In this document: in pieces, positions 36,871 through 45,451 of the stretch
Layout: every line of letters starts with the position of its first letter
Position numbering within the stretch: position 1 is the stretch's first letter
DNA from: Photobacterium kagoshimensis
GTDB lineage: Bacteria; Pseudomonadota; Gammaproteobacteria; Enterobacterales; Vibrionaceae
NCBI RefSeq assembly: GCF_050337045.1
Contig: NZ_JAKJSO010000015.1
Span: 124,001 to 188,000, forward strand
DNA: 64,000 bases
Direction: 5' to 3'
Notes under the pieces: generated by a model
Databases searched by the model: none
What the model saw: only the letters and a program-made list of their open reading frames with translations
What the model was told of the DNA's origin: nothing
Made by a program: the position numbers and the translations under genes

Positions 36871-38007
36871 TTAGCTGTAGTTGTGCTCTGTTCCCATCTG
36901 GAACACAGAGGTAACAGCAAGATCATTATTGAGTAAGGTGATGTTAGCTTTATACCCTTTAGCAACTTTGCCGTAGTGATCGTCGATACCTAATGCTTTC
37001 GCAGGGTAAAGGCTCGCCAGTCGCAGCGCTTCTTCTTTTGATACGCCAACATACTTGATAAGGTTATTCACACCTTCAATCATAGTGATAGCAGCACCTG
37101 CTATGGTACCGTCAGCGTAGTGACATTTTCCATCAGTAACATAGGCTTTTGTGCCAGCCATATCGTACTCAGTCATATCGGTACCTGCTGGGTTAACCGC
37201 ATCTGTCACCATAAATAGCTTTTCGCCTAACTGCTGGTGAGCAATACGTACCGATGCGTACGAAGAGTGAATACCATCAACAATGATGCCAGCGTGTGGT
37301 TTTTGATCGAAGATATAGCCGACTGTTCCAGGTTCTCGCGAACCTAATGGCGTCATCGCATTATATAAATGCGTCGCCATGGTAAGGCCACTTTTCTCTG
37401 CACATTCGTCATAAGTAGAGTTGGTATGCCCCAATGATACTGTGATGCCTGCCGAAGTTAGAATATCGATAACTTGCTGTGAGGTATTTTCAGGCGCAAG
37501 TGTGATAACACTGATGTGCGCTGCGTTATCGGCGAGGTAATGTGCTGTAGCCTCATCAAGTTTACGAATACAGTCTTCTTGGTGAGCCCCTTTTTTAGCT
37601 TTACTAATAAACGGCCCTTCAAGATGTAAACCTAAGACACCTTCTGCTGCTGGGTTAGCAATGCCTGCAACCATATCCACAACGGCTTTCATTGGCGCTT
37701 CAGGGCTAGTAATAAAGGTTGGTAAGTACTGAGTCGTACCATGGCGTAGATTGGTTGCATTCATGGTATCAAGTGTCGCTTTGCGAATATCGGTATTAAG
37801 TAAAACGCCACCACAACCATTTATTTGAATATCAATGAATCCCGCAGTTGCTAGTGCGCCTTTACCATCAATCACAACATCGGGAAGCGTGGCTTGATCT
37901 AATGGCAATACATCAATGATTTCATCACCCTGAAGGATGATAGCTTGATTTGTAATGATGTTGTTTCCATCGAAAACATCGACACTGGTGATAGCACGTA
38001 GAGGCAT
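36871..38007 (-). CDS. nagA: N-acetylglucosamine-6-phosphate deacetylase NagA
   Basis: This 378-residue metal-dependent amidohydrolase (E. coli NagA 382) converts GlcNAc-6-phosphate to glucosamine-6-phosphate during amino-sugar and chitin breakdown. Motifs are GFIDIQINGCGG near residue 55, LHLEGPFISKAKKGAH near 127 (metal-binding Glu), SLGHTNSTYDE near 193, ATHLYNAMTPLGSREPG near 211, and the catalytic Asp in MVTDAVNPAG near 270. The ATG at 38007 has AAGGAA upstream; a frame extension to 38061 does not look like NagA. It stands alone, and the defence island starts upstream of it on the other strand. Confidence 0.93.
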   Translation of the reverse strand: MPLRAITSVDVFDGNNIITNQAIILQGDEIIDVLPLDQATLPDVVIDGKGALATAGFIDIQINGCGGVLLNTDIRKATLDTMNATNLRHGTTQYLPTFITSPEAPMKAVVDMVAGIANPAAEGVLGLHLEGPFISKAKKGAHQEDCIRKLDEATAHYLADNAAHISVITLAPENTSQQVIDILTSAGITVSLGHTNSTYDECAEKSGLTMATHLYNAMTPLGSREPGTVGYIFDQKPHAGIIVDGIHSSYASVRIAHQQLGEKLFMVTDAVNPAGTDMTEYDMAGTKAYVTDGKCHYADGTIAGAAITMIEGVNNLIKYVGVSKEEALRLASLYPAKALGIDDHYGKVAKGYKANITLLNNDLAVTSVFQMGTEHNYS

Positions 38008-38378
38008 GGCATATTCCTTATCGACCAATACAGTCAAACGAAAGGCTGATTGGTAACTCAATCTAAATTATAGAAGCTTTGGGATCTGCTCAGTGCTTAT
38101 GAGTGAAAATGCACATTGAGAAAACCACTTAATTCACAATAAAAAATAAGATACTAGGAAGACAAGGGAAGGTCAATGCTTGAGCGTGATTTTGCTGTTA
38201 ATCATACGTATAGGCAATTTGATCTTGGTTATAGGGTTATTATCTGAAAACAGGGGAGGAATGAATTTTAATTATGATTTTGGTAAATAGGCACCGTCTG
38301 GCAATAAGTATTAAGAGTGATTTTTACTCATTTAATGGTATGCTTTCACATCGTATCTTTATTTGTATTTGAATTTTT
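38008..38378. other. AT-rich intergenic region at the left edge of the defence island
   Basis: This divergent spacer between nagA (minus) and zorA (plus) must hold both promoters. No tRNA, direct repeat or integrase that would mark an integration site was seen. A nine-codon frame after GGGGAGGA (about 38255-38290) is noted but not supported. Confidence 0.6.
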
Positions 38379-40130
38379 ATGACCGAATATTTAGCCAATT
38401 CGATTGCAGCTTGCAGTGCTGGAGCAATATCAAACACTTTTATTGTAGTAATAATCTTATCTGCATTTTTTTCTGTTGTTTTATCTCTGATAGGTAAAGC
38501 TCGGATATTTACATCTAATACACCTAACTTACTTACATCATTGGGGATATTAGGGACATTTGCAGGCATCGTTGTTGGTCTTATGGCGTTTAACCCACAT
38601 GATATTGATGGCAGTATCGGAGCGCTCCTTTCCGGGCTTAAAACTGCATTTTTAACCAGTCTTGTTGGTATGCTGTGTTCGATTGTTTATAAAGCATTTT
38701 CGCCTATATTTGAAAGGTATGATGAGGAAGTATCAGGGGAAGTAGGCCCGGAGCAAATCCTAGCAGTTATGACTCACCAACTAGATGCTTCCCGGGAGTT
38801 ACTGAAAGCGATAAAAGGCAGTGAAGATGCCTCCCTGACCTCTCAAATTCGTAATATGCGCACAGATATTGCTGATGGAAACCGCGCAATTGCAAACCAT
38901 TTTGAAAAACAGCAACAGCAGAGTGAACAGTTTCAGAACACATTGTGGCAGAAGATGGAAGAGTTCGGTCAGCTGCTTTCTAAGTCTGCAACAGAGCAGG
39001 TGATCAACGCGCTGAAAGACGTGATTAAAGACTTCAATAACAACCTTACGGAGCAGTTTGGTCAGAACTTCAAGCGTCTGGATGAGTCGGTGAAAAAACT
39101 GGTGGACTGGCAGGAAAACTACCGAACTCAGCTCGAAGATATGACGGAAAAATATCGTCTTGGTGTGGAAGCGATTGCTACCGCAAAAACATCCGTTTCA
39201 GAGATTGCTGAGAAGGCAGAAAGTATTCCTGAAAGTATGGAAAAGCTGCAACAGGTAATGGCTTTGGGCCACCGCCAGGTTACTGAACTTGAACAGCGTC
39301 TGGAAGCATTTAAAGAACTCCGCGATCAGGCGGTCAGTGCCATGCCGGAAATTAAAACTCAGCTTGATAAAGTTATGGGTGATATTAGCTTGTCAGTGAA
39401 TGGAGCATCAGAGCATTACACCCAGATGCTTGCTGAATCCCAAAAGGTTATATCAGGCTTTACTGAAAATGCCGAAACCAGCATCAAAGCCATGAAAACA
39501 AGCCTTGAGGATGGTGCGACACAGATTTCATCTGAGCTTATAAAAAGTGCCAACGATATGGGCGGCAAACTGTCAGAGGCTTCTCAGTCGTTTGAGAGTA
39601 ACGCAGGACTGGCTTCTTCCAATATGAGACAGATGAACAACGAACTAACTACCGCTGCAGAACAGATTCAGAGAGAACTCAAAGACGGTATGAGTGATCT
39701 GAATAACGTTATGCGTGCTACGGTAACAGGGATTAAGGAAGATTCAGCGGAAACCTCAAAAGTGCTCAGAGATGCGAATCACGAGTTAGTTAAAGATACA
39801 CGTCATGTGCAAGCTGAAGTAAAAGAAGCCTTTGACCAAATGCGTCGTAACTTAGAGCAGAACTTGAGTGAAGTCTTTAGGTTGCAGACAGAGCAAACTA
39901 AAGCTTCTTTGGAAGGGTTGAGTGGGCAAATTGATAATGCGGTAAAAGCGACTGGTGATGCAGTAAACCAAAAAGTTGACATGTTGGACCAAGAGATGCA
40001 GCAGGAGATTGTTCGTACGGTTCAGCAAATGGGTAAAGCGCTTACTCAGGTAACTCAGCAATTTACTAGTGATTATCAGGTGTTGACCCAAGAGATGGGT
40101 AACGTTGTACGTTCTGGTCGGGTGATGTAA
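38379..40130 (+). CDS. zorA: Zorya motor subunit ZorA (type II)
   Basis: This 583-residue MotA/TolQ/ExbB-type protein has three predicted membrane helices near residues 18-40, 47-72 and 84-105, including TPNLLTSLGILGTFAGIVVG and SGLKTAFLTSLVGMLCS. A helical, coiled-coil-rich cytoplasmic tail of about 470 residues follows. ZorA forms a pentamer around ZorB that is driven by ions; the long tail is thought to signal phage infection to effectors inside the cell. zorB follows after 3 bases and zorE after that, the type II gene order. Flagellar MotA is ruled out by the tail and the neighbours. Confidence 0.9.
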   Translation: MTEYLANSIAACSAGAISNTFIVVIILSAFFSVVLSLIGKARIFTSNTPNLLTSLGILGTFAGIVVGLMAFNPHDIDGSIGALLSGLKTAFLTSLVGMLCSIVYKAFSPIFERYDEEVSGEVGPEQILAVMTHQLDASRELLKAIKGSEDASLTSQIRNMRTDIADGNRAIANHFEKQQQQSEQFQNTLWQKMEEFGQLLSKSATEQVINALKDVIKDFNNNLTEQFGQNFKRLDESVKKLVDWQENYRTQLEDMTEKYRLGVEAIATAKTSVSEIAEKAESIPESMEKLQQVMALGHRQVTELEQRLEAFKELRDQAVSAMPEIKTQLDKVMGDISLSVNGASEHYTQMLAESQKVISGFTENAETSIKAMKTSLEDGATQISSELIKSANDMGGKLSEASQSFESNAGLASSNMRQMNNELTTAAEQIQRELKDGMSDLNNVMRATVTGIKEDSAETSKVLRDANHELVKDTRHVQAEVKEAFDQMRRNLEQNLSEVFRLQTEQTKASLEGLSGQIDNAVKATGDAVNQKVDMLDQEMQQEIVRTVQQMGKALTQVTQQFTSDYQVLTQEMGNVVRSGRVM

Positions 40131-40133
40131 TCA

Positions 40134-40847
40134 ATGAAAAAGATTTTTGGTAGTTCATCATCTGCTGCCGGGCAGCAGAGCGGTGAACAATGGATGTCAG
40201 TTTCTGATCTGATGGCAGGGCTGATGATGGTGTTTATGTTTATCTCTATCTCCTTGATGCGCGACGCCATGCTAGAGCGCGATAAAATCAAAGAAGTAGC
40301 CGTAACATATCAGGAAAAACAGCAGGCTCTTTACCTGGCTTTGGTCGAGGAGTTCAATAAAGACCTCAAGTCATGGGGCGCAGAAATTGATAAGGAAACC
40401 CTGAGTTTTAACTTCACAGCGCCTGAAGTGCTGTTTGCTAACGGTGAAGCCAGACTAACGGAGAAGTTTAAGCATATTTTGGATGACTTCTTTCCCCGTT
40501 ATCTTGGCGTGCTAAACGGTTTCAAAGACAGCATCGAATCCGTTCGTCTCGAAGGCCATACATCAAGCATGTGGAATGCCAACTCTACTGATAGCGAAGC
40601 CTATTTTAACAATATGGCATTGTCTCAAAATCGAACCCGTAGAGTGCTCCATTATGTGATGGCACAGAAAATGACTCGTACAAATTATTACGATTGGGTA
40701 AAAGCTCATGTGGCAGCGGTTGGTTACGCCTCTTCAAAACTGGTTTACAGAGAGAATGGAAAGGAAGATCAGCAACGTTCCCGACGTGTCTCGTTTCGTG
40801 TTGTGACTAACGCAGAAACCCAGATTCGAACCATTTTGGAGCGCTGA
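40134..40847 (+). CDS. zorB: Zorya motor subunit ZorB (type II)
   Basis: This 237-residue MotB/OmpA-type protein has one membrane helix near residues 24-45. It opens with SVSDLMAGLMMVFMFIS, whose Asp is the likely ion-carrying residue. A periplasmic OmpA-like peptidoglycan-binding domain includes RLEGHTSSMWNANS near 140. In Zorya, a ZorB dimer anchors the motor to the cell wall and conducts ions through the ZorA ring. It overlaps zorE by one base. Confidence 0.9.
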   Translation: MKKIFGSSSSAAGQQSGEQWMSVSDLMAGLMMVFMFISISLMRDAMLERDKIKEVAVTYQEKQQALYLALVEEFNKDLKSWGAEIDKETLSFNFTAPEVLFANGEARLTEKFKHILDDFFPRYLGVLNGFKDSIESVRLEGHTSSMWNANSTDSEAYFNNMALSQNRTRRVLHYVMAQKMTRTNYYDWVKAHVAAVGYASSKLVYRENGKEDQQRSRRVSFRVVTNAETQIRTILER

Positions 40848-41962
40848 TGAAGATCAATGTAGATTTTTCAGCGCTGTTTGGTGCGGTGATGAAAATGGGG
40901 GTAACAAGTTTTCGCGAGTTTGAGCCTACAGCGCTTTCTGATGAACGCGAACCCATTGACATTAAACTAGGTGATGGTATTGAAGTCTCACCGGATGAAA
41001 TTGACTTTGACAATGGCTTCCTCAGCTACGAGGGCCGCCAGATCCTGCTGTATATCAAGGATCATGGTGGCCGTATTGGTGCGGCATTAGCAAACCCGGA
41101 GAAAAGTGGAAATAAGTATCACGTTGCGGACTGCACTAAGCTGAAGTCCATGCGAACCGAAGGGCGATTCGAGCGTTACGTCGTAACTAATCGTGCCGAT
41201 GGCCGTTTTCCCATTGCAGGGAAAGATTACCAGTTGCAAGAGCTCATGGAAGGAGAAGCTGAGCTTAAAGTCTGCAAATTCTGCCTCAGTGAATTGAACT
41301 ATAAAGGCTATGCTAGTGGGCGAAATCGTCAGGGTATTTTTGCTTCATTCAGCATGGCAGAGTTTTTTAAAACTTACAGTTCATTCTTCCGTAGTACACC
41401 GTCGAGGCATGCAGATACAGCGTCCTCAGATTACACCCCTGATTGGCTGAGTATAACTACCCGTTACCGTAAATCTAAAAATTACCAGTGTGAGCAATGC
41501 CATGTTGATCTAAGTAGTCAACCAGTACTATTACATACTCATCATATTAATGGTGTTAAGTCGGATAACAGTGAAGACAACTTAAAAGCCCTTTGCTTTG
41601 ATTGTCACAGTAAGCAAAATTATCACGATCATTTAGTCCCTAAACATGATGAAAGAAAGAGAATCAATACTCTAAGAAGAAAACAAGGCATTCTCAATCG
41701 AGCTGTTACTTGGAGCGAAATCATCGCACTTGCCGATCCTGGTGTTGAAGGTGTGCTCCAGAGTTGTAAAACTTTCGGCCAGGATTTACCTATAGTTCAT
41801 TGTGAATTGGAAGAAGGTTTTACATTAGAGTTAGCTTGGCCATCTCAAAAGTTTGGTATTGCTATTTCCGATAGTGACATAGAAAACGCAGTAAGAATAG
41901 GTTGGCGAGTGGTAAGACCGCAACAATTCTTGGAACAAGGTCGTGAAGGTTATTATTGCTAA
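40847..41962 (+). CDS. zorE: Zorya HNH nuclease effector ZorE (type II)
   Basis: This 371-residue protein has a central HNH nuclease fold: CEQC near residue 215, the HHING core (HTHHINGVKSDNSEDN) near 229-246, and CFDCH near 249. An additional CKFC pair sits near 142 and may form a zinc site with it. ZorE is the effector of type II Zorya and is thought to nick or degrade phage DNA. Its GATGA junction with zorB implies translational coupling. The C-terminal 100 residues after the HNH are unrecognised. A separate promoter-like sequence follows before the next module. Confidence 0.85.
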   Translation: MKINVDFSALFGAVMKMGVTSFREFEPTALSDEREPIDIKLGDGIEVSPDEIDFDNGFLSYEGRQILLYIKDHGGRIGAALANPEKSGNKYHVADCTKLKSMRTEGRFERYVVTNRADGRFPIAGKDYQLQELMEGEAELKVCKFCLSELNYKGYASGRNRQGIFASFSMAEFFKTYSSFFRSTPSRHADTASSDYTPDWLSITTRYRKSKNYQCEQCHVDLSSQPVLLHTHHINGVKSDNSEDNLKALCFDCHSKQNYHDHLVPKHDERKRINTLRRKQGILNRAVTWSEIIALADPGVEGVLQSCKTFGQDLPIVHCELEEGFTLELAWPSQKFGIAISDSDIENAVRIGWRVVRPQQFLEQGREGYYC

Positions 41963-42022
41963 AGATTGATTTTAAGCCAATGAGCTAATGAATAAGGTTT
42001 AATGTGATACAGTTGGTGCGGG

Positions 42023-42051
42023 TTGCCTAATAACTTGGTATCATATTAAAT
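42023..42051 (+). promoter_or_regulatory. Putative sigma-70 promoter for the second Zorya-like module
   Basis: TTGCCT, a 17-base spacer and TTAAAT lie in the 108-base gap after zorE and about 20 bases before the 42071 gene. This suggests the following seven genes form their own operon. The match is moderate. Confidence 0.4.
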
Positions 42052-42070
42052 CTTTTTTGTTTCTGAGGTT

Positions 42071-42430
42071 GTGCAATTGACATACGACTTACATCAGCTG
42101 GTGGACAGGATTACCAGTATCAACCGCGCATGGAAAGTCGCTCAGCAAGACCCAAATACAGCAATTAATAGTGTTATTGCCAAGCGACTTCAATTTCAAA
42201 AGGCCAATTGGCAACTCGAGTTGTTGCGCAGTTTTCCCGATAAAGTTTGGCTAAAACCGGACTTAGATTGCGAGTCTAATGAACTCGTATATAGCGTCCG
42301 CTTTGGTGACAATATCGTCATCACATCCGATGGCGACGAAAAATGGAACGCAGAGCACTTACCCGCACGCTTAGCTAAAGAACTGCTTACCGAACAAGAG
42401 CTCCTTCACGCCATTCAACCCAAATTTTAG
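42071..42430 (+). CDS. Small protein opening the second Zorya-like module, unrecognised
   Basis: This 119-residue soluble protein has no membrane segment or known motif. It is rich in charged residues, with a Trp-containing central part (QLELLRSFPDKVWLKPDLD) and a C-terminal amphipathic helix. GTG at 42071 or TTG at 42077 is the start; GAGG at 42065-42068 fits the latter. It lies 25 bases upstream of the MotA-like gene and in the same operon, which suggests a role in the module, possibly as a regulator or adaptor. No member of known Zorya types matches it to my knowledge. Confidence 0.65.
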   Translation: MQLTYDLHQLVDRITSINRAWKVAQQDPNTAINSVIAKRLQFQKANWQLELLRSFPDKVWLKPDLDCESNELVYSVRFGDNIVITSDGDEKWNAEHLPARLAKELLTEQELLHAIQPKF

Positions 42431-42455
42431 TCTCTAACATAAAGTAGAACCTTAA

Positions 42456-44789
42456 ATGTCTTTTGTTGATATCCCTTTTTACGTATTGATAGCGTTGGTT
42501 TTTGGCCTTTCAATGTATTGGCTTAAGTTAAAGTCCTCCCAATACACTAATGAACTGATGAGTTTTTACCAAGCTTGTGAGCAACTCGCCAGTATGTTCG
42601 GCAGCAATATCGATGCGCTTCAACCTAAGTCCAAACAAATAGCGAATACGGTTTGTGTATTGGAATCAAAAAAAACAGGGCAGTTTCTTGTTCACAAGCA
42701 TGGTCGGTTATTACTGAGTAAACCGATTGAACAAATGTTACCAGTACCGAGTTTGTCGGATTTAAAGGCTATACCAGCGATATTAACAACGCTTGGTATA
42801 TTGGGAACATTCACCGGCATTAGTATAGGTCTTTATCAATTAGGCAGTGGCTGGGAAGATGCCTCCCAACTTGCAAATCAGGCAAAAGAACTTTTGGCTG
42901 GTATGAAAACCGCTTTCTTTACGTCTATCGCTGGTATGGGGACGAGTGGTGTCTTTATGGTTTGCTTTAGCATTGCTCAGGCAAAGCAGGCTGCTCGAAA
43001 GGCCGAATGTTTAGCGGTACTACAAAGCAAAGTACAGTTAAGCTCTTCGAACGAATTATTGCATGGTCTATTGGATCATGCCACTAGCAACCAATCTGAA
43101 CAGCAAGATTTGTCTGAACTTGTTCATGCACTAAAAGTAAATGCAGACAAGCCTAGCGCATTGACGGCAACAGAGTTTCAAAGTATTTCTGAGGCATTAT
43201 TTACTCGTTTAGAAGGCAAGGTCGCTCAAGTCGAGTTGTCTTTATCTCAGCAGATTTCACAGAACAAAGTTGATGAAGGTAAACTCGCATCGTTAATTGG
43301 TGAACAAATAAACGTGGTACTTAGAACTGAGGTAGCAGCTCCAATTACCTCAGAGCTTTCGACAATAGCAGGTGATGTTAATCAGTCAAATAATGCACTT
43401 GGCACAGTGGTCGAACTATTGGGCGAAATGCATGACAGTGAGAAAATACAACAGCAGACCTTAACAATTGAAGAGATAAAATCTGCTCTTCAAGATTCAG
43501 TAACAGCCCCTATCATTCATCAATCCAATCAGGCATACAGCGCTTTGAATAGTATTTCAGAGTCGACTAAGTCTAGTGAAGAAACGTTGGCGAAAGTACT
43601 TGCCGAAGTGGATATCAGCAATCAAACCAATACAGAAATTAACCAAAGCGTTCAAACTGTATCGGAAGGCATAGAGAAACTAGCAAAAGCAAGATCTAAT
43701 GAGTTTATACACTTAATTGAAGTCATGGGTGAAAAGGTCGTTACGCCAATCACTCAAGAGCTGGCAGAAACCAATAAAGTGGTAGCAGGTTTTGCTGAGG
43801 TCAGCGACAAGTTAAACCAAAGTGTAGTCAAAACAGTTGTTGAAATGGCGAATGCGACTAAAGCTATTGAAAGCTTTGAACAAGAGACATTAACGAAGTT
43901 AAATCTATTTGCTGGTTCAATGGATAAGTCGCTAAATGAATTTGCAATTAATAGTACTCGAGCGCTGAACTCAATTACAGGTGAAGTGCAAAACATCGTT
44001 AAGCTAGGTAACGAGTCGATTAAAGAGCAAACGACAGCGTTTGCCACTATGGTCTCAGAATCACGTACCATTTTTGAAAAACAAGCAGAAGCAATGTCGA
44101 CAGTCGGAAAAGAATCGGCTCTGTTAATGAGTACGGCCAAAACTGAGCTAGAAAATGGTTTAGGCGATATTGATCGCAAAGTTTCTAACATGTCCCAAAC
44201 GGTACAAACAGAACTAAAAACGTTCAGAGATGAATATCAAGAGAACCTTTCTGATTATTTCGACAGACAGAATACCGCTTTAGATAATTCTCTGGAAAAT
44301 CAGAAATCAGGCTTAACCGAAGTGGTGGATAAGTTTAAACACGTCTTTGCTGATGAATACAAGAAACGTAGTGAACTGATTACTGAATTGAATACTCAAT
44401 ACAAGCAACTAGTTGACTCAGCAGAAAGAATTCAAACCATGGCTAAAGCTATAGGTCTAGATAGAGCGACTTCTTTAAGTGAGTTACAGCTTGTCGAACA
44501 GACTCTTGGTCGTCAAGTTCATTCTCTAAACAAGTCCTTTAGCAAAGCAGCTGCCGAGTTTACTTTGGTTGCAGAAAAAATGCGTCCAGAAATGGACGAT
44601 TACTTCCAGCGAGCAAACAAGTCTGTATCTGAATATTTTGCAAGCTTTGATGCAACGTCTTCTCGCATCTATAACCGCTTAGATCGTGCAGCTGAGCTTT
44701 TTATTACAGCAAAAGAAGAAGCGGACAAAGCCATTTCAGATGCAGCCAAAATATCAGATACAACGAAAGTTAAATCTGAGGTGAGCTAA
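42456..44789 (+). CDS. ZorA-like motor protein with very long tail (module 2)
   Basis: This 777-residue MotA-family protein has a first membrane helix near residues 7-23. A soluble insert of about 85 residues comes next, then two helices near 108-130 (AIPAILTTLGILGTFTGISIG) and 150-175 (AGMKTAFFTSIAGMGTSG). The cytoplasmic tail, about 590 residues, is helical and rich in Glu, Lys, Ser and Thr like a coiled coil. It is longer than the tail of ZorA in module 1. The helix pair has the same TLGILGTFxGI signature, so homology to ZorA is clear. It overlaps the next gene at TAATG. Confidence 0.85.
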   Translation: MSFVDIPFYVLIALVFGLSMYWLKLKSSQYTNELMSFYQACEQLASMFGSNIDALQPKSKQIANTVCVLESKKTGQFLVHKHGRLLLSKPIEQMLPVPSLSDLKAIPAILTTLGILGTFTGISIGLYQLGSGWEDASQLANQAKELLAGMKTAFFTSIAGMGTSGVFMVCFSIAQAKQAARKAECLAVLQSKVQLSSSNELLHGLLDHATSNQSEQQDLSELVHALKVNADKPSALTATEFQSISEALFTRLEGKVAQVELSLSQQISQNKVDEGKLASLIGEQINVVLRTEVAAPITSELSTIAGDVNQSNNALGTVVELLGEMHDSEKIQQQTLTIEEIKSALQDSVTAPIIHQSNQAYSALNSISESTKSSEETLAKVLAEVDISNQTNTEINQSVQTVSEGIEKLAKARSNEFIHLIEVMGEKVVTPITQELAETNKVVAGFAEVSDKLNQSVVKTVVEMANATKAIESFEQETLTKLNLFAGSMDKSLNEFAINSTRALNSITGEVQNIVKLGNESIKEQTTAFATMVSESRTIFEKQAEAMSTVGKESALLMSTAKTELENGLGDIDRKVSNMSQTVQTELKTFRDEYQENLSDYFDRQNTALDNSLENQKSGLTEVVDKFKHVFADEYKKRSELITELNTQYKQLVDSAERIQTMAKAIGLDRATSLSELQLVEQTLGRQVHSLNKSFSKAAAEFTLVAEKMRPEMDDYFQRANKSVSEYFASFDATSSRIYNRLDRAAELFITAKEEADKAISDAAKISDTTKVKSEVS

Positions 44790-45451
44790 TGGACTCGACC
44801 ACTAATGTCCAACCAGCTCAAGATGAGCTCGATCAAACAGGTACTTGGCTATCAATCAGTGACATGATGGCAGGGATATTGATGGTGTTCATCTTGCTAC
44901 TCATAACAACCTTGGCACAGCTTCTTGATTATGAAGAACAGTCAAAGAATAACCGCGTTATCATCATCGAAGGTTTACAAGAAGGTCTTTATAAAGCGGA
45001 CATTCATTCAGTCATTGATCCAGTAACTGGCAGCCTTTCATTAACGGAAAGTCTTGAGTTTGATGCCGGGAAATATCAGTTAAAACCTCAAGGGAAAAAA
45101 TTCTTAGAAAAACTGATCCCGATATATAGCCAAGTTATTTTCCAGTCTCAGGAAATATCAGATGAAGTGCTTTATCTAGTCATTGAAGGTCATGCAGATA
45201 AGAATGAAGCACCAAAGCGTGGCTTATCTCTTAGTGTTCGCCGTGCAGAAGCAGTAATTAATCAGCTAGATACAATGATATTCCATTACAAAGGCCAGTT
45301 TATGCGTAAGGTTCTTCCTGCTGGCCGTGGCAATTTAGATGCAGATCCTGAATTAACCGCTAAGCAGAACCGAAAAGTAATTTTCAGATTTGAATTCCAA
45401 AGCCATGACTTAACGGAACTTATCAGAAAAGAAAAGCAGAGTAAGCCGTAA
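44789..45451 (+). CDS. ZorB-like motor protein (module 2)
   Basis: This 220-residue protein has the ZorB layout. A short cytoplasmic N-terminus leads to a membrane helix near 22-45 opening with SISDMMAGILMVFILLL (conserved ion-site Asp), then an OmpA-like domain with VIEGHADKNEAPKRGLSLSVRR near 127. It pairs with the MotA-like protein just upstream, to which it is joined by a one-base overlap. The stop overlaps the start of the EH-signature gene. Confidence 0.87.
   Translation: MDSTTNVQPAQDELDQTGTWLSISDMMAGILMVFILLLITTLAQLLDYEEQSKNNRVIIIEGLQEGLYKADIHSVIDPVTGSLSLTESLEFDAGKYQLKPQGKKFLEKLIPIYSQVIFQSQEISDEVLYLVIEGHADKNEAPKRGLSLSVRRAEAVINQLDTMIFHYKGQFMRKVLPAGRGNLDADPELTAKQNRKVIFRFEFQSHDLTELIRKEKQSKP

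Noticed and set aside
38255..38290. Nine-codon leader peptide after a strong GGGGAGGA
   Set aside because: The ribosome site abuts the ATG with almost no spacing, and no hairpin follows to suggest attenuation.
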